Part shown: positions 28,501 through 38,993 of the stretch, one piece after another
Layout: the number at the start of each line of letters is the position of its first letter
Position numbering within the stretch: the first letter of the stretch is position 1
Assembly (NCBI GenBank): GCA_944474755.1
Contig: OX104114.1
Coordinates: 82,570,623-82,634,622 of the forward strand
Length of the DNA: 64,000 nucleotides
Source of the DNA: Limnoperna fortunei
Lineage: Eukaryota; Mollusca; Bivalvia; Mytilida; Modiolidae
Direction: 5' to 3'
The notes under the pieces: generated by a model
The model's database searches: none
Seen by the model: only the letters and a program-made list of their open reading frames with translations
What the model was told of the DNA's origin: nothing
Made by a program: the position numbers and the translations under genes

Positions 28501-31500
28501 GGAAAATTTGAATAACCTATTGACATGCAGTAAGTTTACAATTTAATTAATTTGCATGTGAAGTAGTTCCATCAAAATGCGTGTGGAAATGGCGAGTCAA
28601 AGTGAGTGTTTGCTAAAAATAAGTACGGACTGGTTGAACAGAATGAACTCTGAACACTTTTCATGATTCACTAAAAGTCATACTTAACAAGAATCATAAT
28701 AGATAATATAAATTATTACTAGGCTATCCTAATGCACAAATGGAAGTGAAGTTTTTTATTAAACTTATTGTATGTGTCGTAGATTAAGAACTGTGTCATA
28801 TTTGCAGACAGTTCTATGCAGATACAACCAAAGATATGCTAATTTGCTCGAAAACATCAGGAGTACATTATGATCTACAGTGCTATATCTTAAATGACAT
28901 TGATGACTGCATTCAGTGTGTACTTGCACAACTTCCTTAACAAAGTTCTACTGAACATTCTTTTAGGAGGCAACATAGCCTTTGATTTGTCCAAATCTGA
29001 TGAAAGGAACTTTCAAATCAAAGCAGTTAAATATTTATATAACTGTTCCAACATGTACTATTCATGATAATGCCTGGAACTTCCTTTAATGTTTTGAGCT
29101 TTTGTATGTTTCTTCTTTTTTGTTTCACTATAATCAGATATTATGTCCAGCTCTTTTTAAGTGAATGGAATGGTGAAAAAACAGGGTGTGTATTAAAACC
29201 GATGTTTGATGCATTTATTACCGGTAGATCATCAAGATGGATGAATGTTTTGAGATATCATTTATTAAATAATATACAATTATGGCCTTATACCAAGGTA
29301 ATATCCATAGTTATTATTATTAAATCAACAGAAGGTTATTTTTCCGAGGTCCTGCGGACCTTGGAAAAATAACTCTTTCAAGATTTAATAATTAGGATAT
29401 TACCTGAAGTAGATTAAAGACCATAACTGTATTATTATACTGAACTAAACACAAACAATAACACATGGATATTTTGATGAGGACTGAGTAGTGCTTTAGA
29501 TTTGGAGTGCTTTTGCATGTAGAACAAATAACTAGTTATTTTCCCTTTCAAATTTGGCGCGCCTTGTCACGTCGAACAAATAACTAGTTATTTTGTCAAC
29601 GTGCAAATTTCCAGTTATTTTACCCATGTTCAGTTTTGAGTGAGAAAAACCAATTATTGCTCCTAACATCTAAATTATTGTAGTACTGGTTTCCATAGTA
29701 AAGTATAATATGTATTGTTTTTTTGTAGAGGATCTAAGCTAGCTACATCAAGTGGTGATACAACAGTTAAAGTCTGGGACTTCTCTAAAGCAGAATGTGT
29801 ACATACATTCACAGACCATACACATGCTGGTACATTTAATTTTATTAAAATAATTGAAAAAAAGTTGTGTAATTGAAAATTACTGTCTCAAGAGTTAAAA
29901 AACCACATCATTCAGTTTATTTTATTACTATTAATGCTTACAAGTTCACATTGGTGTTTCAATTTTTCAATAGAGTTAACCAAACATTACTTTAATTATA
30001 CTTATAATCTAAAGGTATATATTAGTATACTGCTATATTATACTTATTTTGTAAACAAATATTGAAGTCTATTGTAATATAAATGCCACTAATTTTAAAT
30101 AATGCATTGTTAAAATGTATAAAACATGTAAAAATAATTCTGGACATAAATGTCATATGCTTATTTCTCTAAAATTTGTTTGAAAAAATATGTGGTTATC
30201 TTGTCATGAGATATTAAGACACACTATGATAAAAAAACACACTTTTTTTTTTCTTATAGATAACATATGCTCTAAACATGTTAGCACTAGGTTTTCTTTT
30301 ATTCCTTTGCAATACTTTAGTTAAAGATGATCTTTCATATGAACTTTTATGGAGTGTTTTATTTCTTTCGTGTCACATTATTATTGTTTAATACAAAATT
30401 GGAAAATGATTTGACAAGAATAATCCCAGACAATATTTTTTCTAGACTAGATGTCTAATTATCTTTTCTCCATATAGTTATATTGATAATTCCATACTTT
30501 AAGGTTAAAGGTGATCAATACTCAGATAAATATGTTAGGCCTTTAAATATTGTTTTTAATTACAGTTTGGGGGTGCACTTGGCACACTTGTGGAGACTTC
30601 TTAGCCTCATGTTCAATGGATATGACCTCAAAAGTTTGGGATCTTAATAGTCTTCGTTGTCGCTACACGCTGAGAGGACACACAGATTCTGTTAACAGTA
30701 TAGAATTCCTCCCTTACTCAAACACTCTACTGACCTGCTCAGCTGATAAAACTGTATCACTATGGGATGCCAGAACTGCAAGTGATCTAGATTGTTGTAA
30801 CAATGTTAACATATATATGTCACACTCTAGGGCTATGAGCCTAGTCTGACTTTTGGCAAGGTGCACTCAACATTAATTGACAATGATTGCCAGTGTTCAT
30901 CTAAAAGGAAGGGAGTTCTAATTGTGTACTCCAGCTGCCTCACTCAATAAATTTTGATAACAGGATATAATTCAAATTTATCAGCTGCATTTTTTTTTAA
31001 ATAAAGTGGCATGAATCTTTAATTATTTATTATAAAATTATCAGGAAAAAGCCTTTATATTTAGTATAAATTTATTGCACATTTACTGGTCAGTGAAAGT
31101 TGACTGGCATGGAGTTTTTATCATTTTTACTGGAATTATTTGGTATTTTCTACAAAACTGTTAATTTTTCCTGAGAAAAAAATACTTTAATTAATACTTC
31201 ACTACTGATTTAATATACTTTATGTTTTTAACAGGGACTGTGTGCTCAGACATTTTATGGACATATGCATTCTGTCAACTTTGCTACTTTCAATTTAAGA
31301 GTAAGTACGGTAATATTATGTTGCCCTAAATATAAGGTTGGTTATTTTGACATAAAAATGACAAGAACAATCTTCTTTGCATTGTGTTTTATTGTCATAT
31401 CACTTGGTGACATAAACTCTATCCATGACTATGTACAGCATGGTGACACATGGTGATATTCCTTTCATTTTTGTAATACAATTTTCTGTATTTTATTTAC

Positions 31501-33525
31501 AGTATAGCAATGGATTTTATATAAACTGAATTTTGATTTCGTGATTTTATCCTTTGAGAGATATTGCTATAAATTTGTTGGTTTAGTATGGGGTTTTGGG
31601 ATATGGAGATACTGCACATGACACCTATCCACCTCTAAAATTCCTTTACATTGGATTTCTTGACCCCTTCTAACCAGGCTATTCAAAATGCTATTTACAA
31701 AGTGACTGCAAAAGCAACTTTATATTAATTTTGTATGAACTATTTAAAATTTATCGATTGTTGTAAAAAACATATAACAGTGGTCAAAATTTGTCGTTAG
31801 AAGTATCTTTTTAATATTAATGACACATTAATATAATGAGTAACATTTGGACATTTATCTAGGGAGATACAGTTGGTTCGTGTGATTCTTATGGAGTTGT
31901 GAAGTTATGGGATGTTAGGGCCAATGCACAGATGATAAGTGTAGATATTGGACCACACCCAAGTAACAGACTGGCATTTGACCCTCCAGGTTTGTATTGG
32001 TTTTTATGGACAATCAAAACAATATACAGGTAGTACTCCATTTATAACCCCCTTCCCCCAAATCACCAGAGACTACAGACCTTCATTCTAATGGCCACAC
32101 ATAGTAACATGTTTAAAAATGCAATTGTATTTGTTATTTGTTTATTTTTAAGAATTTAATTGTACTGCCCCAAACATTGTTGAAAGTAATTTGTATCACA
32201 GTATATGTGAACTTGGATTAGATAAATGAACCTCACTGGGAATGATTTTTAAAATAACAGATAATCCGAAGCCAGTATATGTGAACTCCAAAGCTAGAAT
32301 ATGTAATAAAATATGAAAGCAAAGTATAACACATCACATAAACTCCATGAAAGGAGTAAAATCACCTGTGTTGACAAGATAAATATCTTTTTCTTTTGTA
32401 ACACTTGTGATTTCATATTGGTTCAGGGGCCTCGGTGGCCGAGTGGTCTAGGTAGTTCGTCTACCATTGATCACGTGGTCTGTCAACACTGAGATTGCGG
32501 GTTCGATTCTCACTGCAGGCAGGGTGTACTCGACTCCAATCTTAATTGACAAGTATTGCCAGTTTTCCTACCGCAGGTCGGGGGTTCTCTCCGGGTACTC
32601 CGGCTTCCTCCCCCAATAAAAACTGGACGCCATGAAATAGCTGAAAAATTGCTGAAAGTGGCGTTAAAACACCATTCAAACAAACAAACATATTGGTTCA
32701 AATGTTACAATTGACGTAGAATCATTCTTTGCATTTCTCAATAAAACCTGTATCCATGAAGTGCACACACTTCCTTGACAATGTCCAAAGTAAACAACGC
32801 TGAGTAATTTAAATCATCAAAAATATATTGTGCACAATTAAAATCAGGACCCTGGCATTTTTTAAATAAAATAAAATGTAAATATAAGAATTGAATGCAT
32901 TTTATTGAATGAAGCACATTTTCAATTAAATGCAGTAATGCTACAAAGAATGCATTCAATTCTTAAATATTAATCTAGCAAGGTCATGTCCTGAAATCAG
33001 AGTTACACCACTTTTGTAGAAGGATCTTCTCCATTTTCGGATTTTTCTGTTGTAGGTACTGTGGTAGCAGTAGGTAGTAATGACAGTACTATCAAGATGT
33101 ATGAAGTAGCAACTGGAAAGGTATGTTTTTATTACTCTGTAAGGTCAAAGTTCACTACATCACCCATTAGTTCGTTCATAACAAAATTTCCATTTTTGGG
33201 AACTTTTTCTTTTTGTTATTTGATTCCACACTATTCTCCTAGATAATTTTATACTGAATATCCTTTAGCTAGGTAGCTTAGTATTTACTGATGAGATAAA
33301 AGATTTATTGGCACTCAGTTCGAAAAATTGTTGAGCTTAAAATTAATATTGACACCTGTCAACATTTCTCTGTATGGCTTGACAGTCTTCATATGTATTT
33401 GTGTTGTGTTTCAGATTACATCTTTAGTTGGGCATGAAGATGCAGTCCAATGTTTGACCTTTGACCCAATGGGAGAATACTTGATATCTGGTGGCAGTGA
33501 CTGCACAGTGAGGATCTGGTCCTAA
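13537..33525 (+). CDS. SPAG16: SPAG16 / PF20, WD40 axonemal central-apparatus protein
   Basis: Sixteen exons join in phase to about 617 codons (the human protein is about 631): 13537-13585, 21122-21199, 21591-21658, 22057-22181, 24636-24773, 25107-25214, 25526-25713, 26701-26840, 27462-27595, 27864-28007, 29729-29829, 30566-30777, 31235-31300, 31863-31989, 33056-33120, 33415-33525. Exon 1 was found by phase and by KYYLQ joining KEQLTVDSDDEYEYEE. A LisH-like helix (VDDFVRNFLVRMGM) lies at about residues 78-106, coiled coil at about 107-250 (KERDYHRMHHKRVVQEKNKL is highly SPAG16-like), and WD40 repeats at about 335-617 (GDTTVKVWD, DMTSKVWD, DKTVSLWD, CTVRIWS). The protein bridges central-pair microtubules in motile cilia and sperm flagella. 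Intron 11 to 12 in this list starting at 30778 has a GC donor. Confidence 0.9.
13684..15196. mobile_element. Non-autonomous DNA transposon in SPAG16 intron 1
   Basis: The terminal inverted repeats are about 50 bp. The left end begins TTGCAAGG and continues ACAACTCGGACCGTGGA...CTCGGATCGTGAC; the right end reads the same in reverse, finishing CCTTGCAA-like at 15191-15196. Inner GACAACTCGGACCG units repeat three times on the left. No transposase was found. A complete SINE lies inside. Confidence 0.6.
14023..14287 (+). mobile_element. Full-length tRNA-derived SINE
   Basis: The tRNA-like head has an A box (TGGCCGAGTGGTTAAGG, typical of class II Ser/Leu tRNAs) and a B box (GGTTCGATTC). The body follows, then the 3' domain GCTGAAAAATTGCTGAAAGTGGCGTTAAA, and a (CAAA)n tail. 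It is nearly identical to the copy at 32427-32692. It may be one of the described molluscan SINE families; I cannot name it reliably. Confidence 0.85.
15197..15981. other. SPAG16 intron 1 sequence before the LINE
   Basis: AT-rich intron sequence; nothing further was recognised up to the LINE target-site duplication. Confidence 0.5.
15982..15997. repeat. LINE target-site duplication, 3'-side copy
   Basis: CATACAGACATTCTTT, followed at once by the long T run that is the LINE poly(A) tail on the minus strand. The last Ts are ambiguous with the tail. Confidence 0.85.
16210..19083 (-). pseudogene. Broken LINE reverse transcriptase ORF
   Basis: One reading frame covers 19083-16210 but is cut by in-frame stops at 18748-18750 (TAA), 18382-18384 (TGA) and 16747-16749 (TAA). 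Between the stops lie recognisable RT parts: YPGSDGFTSVFFKFFW, LNNWRPISLLN just after the second stop, DRIIDTDQTGFISGRYIGE, LLLIDFEKAFDSI, QGDPLSPYLFILCAEIL and the catalytic LFADDTSLI. The 3' part after the third stop (16210-16728) carries LQWLQYRINHRI, CTFCKTNIETIEHLFWEC, a zinc-binding zf-RVT-type module. Upstream there is also a frame change relative to the endonuclease piece at 19152. RT copies LINE RNA into DNA at the nicked target; here it is dead. Confidence 0.85.
19152..19781 (-). pseudogene. LINE endonuclease domain fragment
   Basis: The C-terminal two thirds of an exonuclease-endonuclease-phosphatase fold is visible: VTLVSLYGPNTDSPNFF, ILCRDFNLVLNPEIDY (usual GDFN, here RDFN), FTWRKRTPFKQARLDFFLFS and SYRSDHSMVVLDL with the conserved SDH. 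The open frame continues beyond 19781 to 19883, but that part is target DNA, so the apparent N-terminus is chimeric. The Gly to Arg change in the GDFN motif is a further sign of decay. Confidence 0.8.
19782..19797. repeat. LINE target-site duplication, 5'-side copy
   Basis: The same CATACAGACATTCTTT as at 15982-15997; it marks the 5' truncation point of the LINE. Confidence 0.85.
19798..21121 (+). other. Remainder of SPAG16 intron 1
   Basis: AT-rich. Around 20770-21000 is a decayed dispersed repeat (AAGTTATAATATGGTGAATGT, then TTCTCAGCAACTATTAATCC and CTTGAAATTTGG). Otherwise nothing was recognised before the AG acceptor at 21120-21121. Confidence 0.5.
22182..23212 (+). other. SPAG16 intron sequence
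   Basis: AT-rich intron following the GT donor at 22182; no gene or clear repeat was recognised. Confidence 0.5.
23213..24074. mobile_element. DNA-transposon remnant with TACCGTA termini
   Basis: The left end TACCGTAGATGCTCGCTTAA, then AAGTCGG, is matched inverted by CCGACTTATGTGCGAGTATG, then TACGGTA, at 24048-24074. AAGTCGG motifs recur inside (CATATAAGTCGG, CGTATAAGTCGG, TTAAAAGTCGG). No transposase frame remains. It sits in a SPAG16 intron. Confidence 0.55.
24325..24590 (+). mobile_element. Degenerate tRNA-derived SINE
   Basis: Same layout as the 14023 copy: GGCCAAGGGGTTAAGG (A-box region), GGTTCAAGTCTC (B box), CTTAATTGACAAGGATTGCC, GAAAAATTGCTGAAAGTGGC, and a CAAA-type tail. There are many point changes and a long C run at about 24489-24502. 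Confidence 0.75.
25714..26700 (+). other. SPAG16 intron sequence
   Basis: GT donor at 25714, AG acceptor at 26699-26700. Contains a G run of about 15 bases near 26509. Nothing else was recognised. Confidence 0.5.
28008..29728 (+). other. SPAG16 intron with dispersed repeats
   Basis: GT donor at 28008, AG acceptor at 29727-29728. The part 28080-28430 looks like a decayed dispersed repeat (ATTCCCCTTTTGAAATT occurs twice). The foldback element at 29271-29435 is listed separately. Confidence 0.5.
29271..29435. repeat. Foldback repeat
   Basis: The centre TTATTTTTCCGAGGTCC/TGC/GGACCTTGGAAAAATAA is a near-perfect hairpin (about 29337-29371). Outward the arms keep pairing through GATTTAAT and GGTAATATCC to ACAATTATGGCC. 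The neighbouring 29360-29680 resembles 34490-34720, so this is a dispersed family. Confidence 0.65.
30778..31234 (+). other. GC-AG intron of SPAG16
   Basis: The exon coding WDART ends at ACT/GCAAGT and the next begins AACAG/GGACTG, giving ART-GLCAQ, which matches the human order ARTGICEQ. No GT donor keeps the frame. GC-AG introns are a small normal class of spliceosomal intron and usually have a strong AAGT after the GC, as here. Confidence 0.75.
30825..30960 (+). repeat. SINE body fragment
   Basis: GGGCTATGAGCCTAGTCTGAC, then GCAAGGTGCACTCAACATTAATTGACAATGATTGCCAGTG and CTCCAGCTGCCTCACTCAATAAA follow the middle of the SINE consensus seen elsewhere. It lies just inside the GC-AG intron. Confidence 0.45.
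32427..32692 (+). mobile_element. Full-length tRNA-derived SINE in SPAG16 intron
   Basis: Nearly identical to 14023-14287: the same A box (GGCCGAGTGGTCTAGG), B box (GGTTCGATTC), GGCAGGGTGTACTCGACTCC, GCTGAAAAATTGCTGAAAGT and CAAACAAACAAAC tail. High identity suggests recent activity of the family. Confidence 0.85.
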
Positions 33526-33594
33526 ATGTCAACAAGGAACCAGAAATTATTAACAGAACTTTTTTGAACTATGTTGCCAATGTATAAGACAATT

Positions 33595-33600
33595 AATAAA
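33595..33600 (+). terminator. SPAG16 polyadenylation signal
   Basis: AATAAA 70 bases past the SPAG16 stop codon; the only canonical hexamer in the first 100 bases of the 3' region. Confidence 0.6.
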
Positions 33601-34489
33601 GGGATATCTTTCTTTCTGTCATTTTAAAAATGATATTGTATTTTCTGATAGGATCATTGCATTTTGGTTTGTTTGTTAATGAAATACTATGTTTCTGAAT
33701 TACTACAAATTGTCTATTTGATTGAAATAATATGTGAATATAATATATTTATTAAATTTAAATATTGAAAACAATTTATGTATGTCTTATTGTATCACAG
33801 AGTAATTGTGTGCAAAAGTCAGCATTCTGATATTCCTATGTGAATAAATGTGTATTTCATTGTGTACTTATATTGTACCTGTATGAGGCTGATTTCCTGT
33901 AAGATCTATTGAAGAATAAGAAACGAGTTTGGCTCAGACTTATAATAATATAACTTTCTCCTCTATAGATGATGTCTCTAACCAACTCTTAACGTTAATC
34001 GTTACAAGGGAGCTCCACATGCACGACACTACTAATACAGTCAAGTCTGCCTCTTGTCTAGACCTTCTTTAAATAGTCTTGGGTTGAAGAGTACTAACTA
34101 AACTCTACTACTACTAACGTGGTGACTTTAACTTTCTGTTAATTGATATTTTTGATGTAGGTCATAACTCATAGATTGTGCTAGATTGTCCGAAAGGTTT
34201 TCTTATTTCTATACCAAGCAGCAATTTATTGATCCTAGGTTGAATCCATCCCTCCAAAAGTTTTATGCCTGTTACCATGACAATTTTTGAGCCACAGGTA
34301 GTCTTTTCTCTTCTTGATGGTTAGTAGGACTATTATAAAGCCACTACTTACTCAAGTGTACCAGTTCCTTTACTCACTTTGTTGTTGTTTTTGATTTTCT
34401 TCTTGGTGTCGTTTGAAGGCTGTTGCCTCTTTCTGACTTATAGGTTTTCTTAAAGTTTTCCCTTGTATAGTATAGCAAAGCATAGTGTT

Positions 34490-34720
34490 AAATCAAGTAA
34501 GGATTATTTTTCTGAGGTCCGCAAGACTGAGGAAAATTAACCTTTTTTACGTGATGTAATGATAAACTTTAAGTCGATTGAAGCCCATAACTGTATGATT
34601 ATACTGAACATAACACAAACAAGAACGTACAAATACCTTAATCGGGATTATTTTGTCTTTATGTGCAAATTTCCAGAGAATTATGTAACCTACATGCAGA
34701 ACAGAAACTGATATTACTCC
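34490..34720. repeat. Second copy of the 29.3-kb dispersed repeat
   Basis: It shares TTATTTTTCTGAGGTCCGCAAG, CCCATAACTGTATGATTATACTGAAC and ACACAAACAA with 29337-29460, with GC-rich hairpin flanks partly lost. Confidence 0.5.
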
Positions 34721-34789
34721 TTATAGCTAGTAGTTACTATATTGCAGTGTAATATTAAGTCATCGTAAGTAATGAAGCTTAGTAGTCCT

Positions 34790-35030
34790 TACAAAGGGGG
34801 TGGGGGGAGTGGTTAAGGTAGGTAGGCAACTGCTATTGAATCACGGGACCCGGGATGTTGCGGGTTCGAGCTTACCTTATTGTGGGTAGAGCACGCTTAA
34901 CTTTTAACCTTTTAATGGCAAGGAGTGCCGATTTTCTCCAGGTACTATAGCCTCATCTCCCAATAAAAACTGGATGCTATGATTCTGTAACTTGTACAAA
35001 ATTACTAAAATGCAATTAAAATACCAATAT
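34790..35030 (+). repeat. Degenerate tRNA-derived SINE
   Basis: GAGTGGTTAAGGTAGG (A box), GCGGGTTCGAGCTTACC (B box), ATGGCAAGGAGTGCCG and CCCAATAAAAACTGGATGCTATGA follow the SINE layout. The 3' domain is weak. Confidence 0.6.
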
Positions 35031-35367
35031 TTACGGTTGTTATGATACTTACCAATGAAATAAAAGTTCATACACAACAATGGGAACATAGATGTCATAT
35101 TAGTCATTTAATTAAAAAACCTGCCCTGATACCTTAAGTTGATTAAATACCATATCTGTATGAACCTGTATCTGTATGTGAACTACAGGCTATATTGCTG
35201 ATAGCCGGCTAGTTCCCACATTGTTCACATAATATTACATTACTTGAAACGTTTGGGGGTGTAATATAGTGACTGGTGTGTCCGCCCGCTACTCCTCCTA
35301 CATCAATAAATGGGTATGATGAAACTTACAGTGCTATTTTGACCTGGTAATTTACATTTTGTTCGGA

Positions 35368-35370
35368 ATG

Positions 35371-35404
<34 letters not shown>

Positions 35405-35418
35405 CGATTGATTGATTG
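35368..35418. repeat. GATT microsatellite
   Basis: About twelve copies of GATT with one GATC interruption. Confidence 0.95.
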
Positions 35419-35479
35419 GATGTCTGCTTTACGTACAGCGAGCAGTATTTCAGCTATATTCAAGACGGGAACAAGTTAA

Positions 35480-35850
35480 CAAACAATAAATCAACGAAAA
35501 ATGAGGGTTGGATGGGTCACAGGGAATACAATTTTGACTGCCACTGGAAAAGTATGGAGTTTTGGGTAGGGGAGGAAAATTTAGCCTTTTGTAGCGCTAC
35601 AATTAGCATACTCTTTTTCGAAATCTACAAAAGGGGTCTTTATCGTGCAAGGAGAGTGGCACTCTCCAAACACGTTACCCACTACGGTCCGCGGTCAGGC
35701 TTTCCGTATTATAACCTTACAACCCCCCCCCAAAAAAAACGAGAGGGTCTCCCTTATCCGCCACCCGGGGACGCGCTGGGCTGCTCTGTGGGTCGAGCAC
35801 TGGAAACCCTCCCAGTTTGTTCGGATTGATATTTGGGGTTTCCTATAGTA
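35480..35850. repeat. GC-rich island, probably a truncated repeat
   Basis: The base composition departs sharply from its surroundings (ATCCGCCACCCGGGGACGCG, a C run followed by an A run near 35727). Two open frames cross it but neither is recognisable. A fragment of a GC-rich transposable element is more likely than a gene. No ends were identified. Confidence 0.3.
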
Positions 35851-36053
35851 AAACATGGACGCTAACAGTTTTTCTGCTTTGTACTAATGTCTGTCCACTT
35901 TGCATTAAGTAGCTGTCTGTAAGAATCATACAATAACTTTCACAATATGTGTTTGGTATGTTATAACTTGCTATCGAATATAATAAGGATGCACTCCATG
36001 AGTAAATAAACTCAACATCATACACGTGGGAGTTTAATTCAAACATTAAACAT

Positions 36054-36295
36054 GGACCTCGGTCCTGAGTGGTTATGGTAGTTAGTCATCTTCTATTGAT
36101 TACGCGCCTGGCAACAATTAGGTTGCGGGTTCGAGCCTTATTTCAGACAGGGTTTGTTCGACTCCAATCTTAATTGGCAAAAATTATCATTTTCCTGTAT
36201 ACGATGGAGGTTTTCACTGGGTACTCTGGCTCCCCAGAGCAAAACAAAAACTGGATACCATGACATAGCAGAAAAATAGCCGACACGATAACCAA
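36054..36295 (+). repeat. Degenerate tRNA-derived SINE
   Basis: GACCTCGGTCCTGAGTGGTT, GCGGGTTCGAGCC, CAATCTTAATTGGCAA, CAAAAACTGGATACCATGAC and GCAGAAAAATAGC follow the SINE consensus in order. Confidence 0.65.
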
Positions 36296-36845
36296 ACAGC
36301 ACGACTGAACTACCTTGTAAAATAATAACCTTAATTTTAAATTATATACAAAATATTTTTGAAGTATATGACATCATACAAACATATTTTTGTTCATGAT
36401 TCGGTTGCAACCAAAACAAAGTGTCTGTGATCAAAACATTAACATACTTCTCGTGTTATCAACAGTTAAATGGGGGTGACTCCTACACACAATTCTAATG
36501 TCAATCTTTTTAAATTTTAAATTATTGAAAAGAACCTCGGTTATACTCAGTAAATGCTATCGTTGTTATAAACTAGTGTGTGCACATAAAGGTACTTAGT
36601 TCTTTGTGAAAAATGTAATAAAATTTATTTGACTTACCTTAAAACGATATAACGGCCAATGAGATGTATTATTTTAATTGTCATCTTATTGACGCATACT
36701 AGAGGGCCGCAAATGGTCACCTAGTAATGACATACTTCGTTGTTAGATTTGTATCTTAAAGTTGGCATGGGCTAAAATCGTATGTTTCAGTTCTCTATGA
36801 ATTGATCGACACCATCCATAAGTATATATTGGATTTAAAATTAAG

Positions 36846-38993
36846 ATGGAGATCGCTAAAATTAGTATATTTTCATTTGTTGCCTTTATACTGACAATTA
36901 TAGCGTTCATATTTGACTTGATTGGGTTTTCTGCCCCATATTGGTACTATATAGAGTCTGGATCTAACAGTAACTATGGAGGATTGTGGAAATTTTGTCA
37001 GTTCTCTTCTTCCAGAACTGTATGTTTGGACCACTTCAATGTAAATCGTGACGGTACGTATAAAACTGTATTATATAAGGTACAGTCTTTAATCAGTTCC
37101 AGTAGCAAACTGAGTATACGCATTAATATTCTCGAAAACGTTTTTCATTACATCTATATATAACCCACGTAATCATATTCCAGTCCATGTGTATACAATT
37201 TCTAGGCGTTATTCTATAATTGCATTGCCGTTTTTCTATAATCGCCGTGGTACTTCGCTAAACCATTATTCAATTCATAATTTTATAAATAAATTGTACA
37301 AAATTTCTGTCAGTGGATGGAAGAAAAAAATCTATGACGTAATATATTTACTCACTGGAACCATGGACGATAAAAAAAGGATCTACAATATTGTAGCTAT
37401 ATGGAACACCCTGTTTATTACTTTTTTCCGAAAATGTAAAATTAGATTGGTGAGTTTGTTGGGATAGGCTGTGGTCATGTGACATTGGGGAGTGGTGGGT
37501 TAAGCCAGGTTTTTAATTACAATTAAACAACAACAAAAAAAAATATATATAAACCACTAAAATACACCATTATTCAGTAATAAGTGTTTCCATGATCATC
37601 GAAGCGCATTGGCTGACTTCATAATCTTAAAAAGTGACAAACTAATAAAATTTCACCACATGTGGAACAAGTTCCTTAAAAAATTTTACAATCAGATCTA
37701 AAAACAACATAGAACGATAACATTCCTTTTTTCAGCATGGTTTTCGGCAGTACAGGCAATGGAGGTTCTGGGATTCGTTTGTCTTCTAGCTTCGGTCGTC
37801 TGTGCTGTGTTGAAGGTATTTTTAATGAAGATCAAGAGGATTATAAACTGGGTCACAGTTGGAATGTTGGCAGCTGGAGGTTAGAAAACTATGTGAAACA
37901 TAAGTATTAAAAGTACATGTAATTGTCGCGTGAGCATAACTGCGCAACGTACAGAGTCACAATCGTTCAAATTGTATAGGGACCTCGGTAGCCTTGTGGT
38001 TACTGTAGTCTACAATTGATCACGTGGTCTGTCAACCCTAAGGTTGAGGGTTCGAGTCTCACGGATTGTAGGGTGTACTCTACTCCAATCTTTATTGACA
38101 AGAATTGCCATTTTTCCTACCAAAGGTCTCGCGTTTTCTCTGGGTACTCAGGTTTCCTTTCCCAATACAACTGGACGCCATTATATAGCTGAAAAATTGC
38201 TGAAAGTGGCGTTTACATCATTCAAAACAAAAACAAAATCAAACGGTTTCTATTGCACGAAAAATAGCAAAATACAAAAAAACTAAGATGTCAATCGGGA
38301 TAATAATTTTTATCGAAATCTGTGTTATTTTTAATAACAAGTATTAAATGTTGATCCGGGTCTACATAGAACTAAGTTTGGCCATGCATACATTGAGATT
38401 TAAATCTCAAACTGGAAATTGAATCCGTGGGTGGGGGGAGGGGAGGGAATCAAATTTAAAACTAAACATGCTGGAAACTTTATTGCATGCTACTGTTGTT
38501 AATAAGAATATTATTTCTCGTACAGTTCTTGAATTAAAAAAATATGATATAATTGTTATATATATTTTAATTGAATACAATAATTTTCCTTTAAGGGGTC
38601 ATCCATAATTGTCAACATTTTTCACAAGTTTGCAAAGAGCACTCTTTTTGAAAACCCCCTCCCTCCCTCCCTCCAAAAGAGTATGTCAACATTTTTTGCA
38701 AGTCTGCACATTCACATTACCGGAAGTTAAGAACGTACCGAAAAAATGTTGAAATTGAAACCCCTCCCCCCTTTAGTGCTCTTTGCAAACTCGTGAAAAA
38801 TGTTGACAATTATGGATAACCCCTAACGTATTATATTTCAGCTGTTTTTATCCTCATCGGAGTCATTGTGTACGGAGCCAAGGCCCAAACCAGCTGGATT
38901 ACGCATCTACATTTTGCTTTCGCCTTTGTGATCGTCGGCGCTATAATTTCAATTATTGCTTCAGTATTATTTATTATAGACAATAAATTATAA
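36846..38993 (+). CDS. Claudin / PMP22-superfamily four-membrane-segment protein
   Basis: Three exons join in phase to 167 codons: 36846-37053, 37736-37879, 38842-38993 (TAA). Membrane segment 1 is about residues 8-30 (FSFVAFILTIIAFIFDLIGF). The first outer loop carries the superfamily signature: W of PYWYY, then GGLWKFC and a second Cys in RTVC. Segment 2 is VLGFVCLLASVVCAVL, segment 3 VTVGMLAAGGAVFILIGVIVYG and segment 4 HFAFAFVIVGAIISIIASVLFI. Length and layout fit claudin, PMP22/EMP and related proteins, which act at cell junctions or as membrane organisers. No clear C-terminal PDZ-binding motif is seen (it ends DNKL), so classic junction claudin function is not certain. Intron 1 holds no repeat; intron 2 carries a SINE and a MITE. 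Confidence 0.75.
37979..38235 (+). mobile_element. tRNA-derived SINE in the claudin-like gene intron
   Basis: GGGACCTCGGTAGCCTTGTGGTTA (A-box region), GAGGGTTCGAGTCTC (B box), GGGTGTACTCTACTCCAATC, GCTGAAAAATTGCTGAAAGT and a CAAA-type tail. Moderately diverged. Confidence 0.75.
38592..38826. mobile_element. MITE with 50-bp terminal inverted repeats
   Basis: The left end TTAAGGGGTCATCCATAATT continues to GCAAAGAGCACT. The right end is its inverse, AGTGCTCTTTGCAAAC...GACAATTATGGATAACCCCTAA. The TTA/TAA edges would fit a 3-bp target duplication of the PIF/Harbinger type; this assignment is tentative. The centre has CCCTCCCTCC-type low complexity. Confidence 0.75.

Larger units (their letters stand above)
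33601..36845. other. Intergenic stretch rich in repeats
   Basis: No gene was recognised. Contains a repeat at 34490-34720, SINE copies at 34790-35030 and 36054-36295, a GATT microsatellite and a GC-rich island, each listed separately. Confidence 0.5.

Noticed and set aside
35416..35848. Two overlapping + frames in the GC-rich island
   Set aside because: No recognisable domain, C and A homopolymers inside, and no splice or start signals; more likely repeat DNA.
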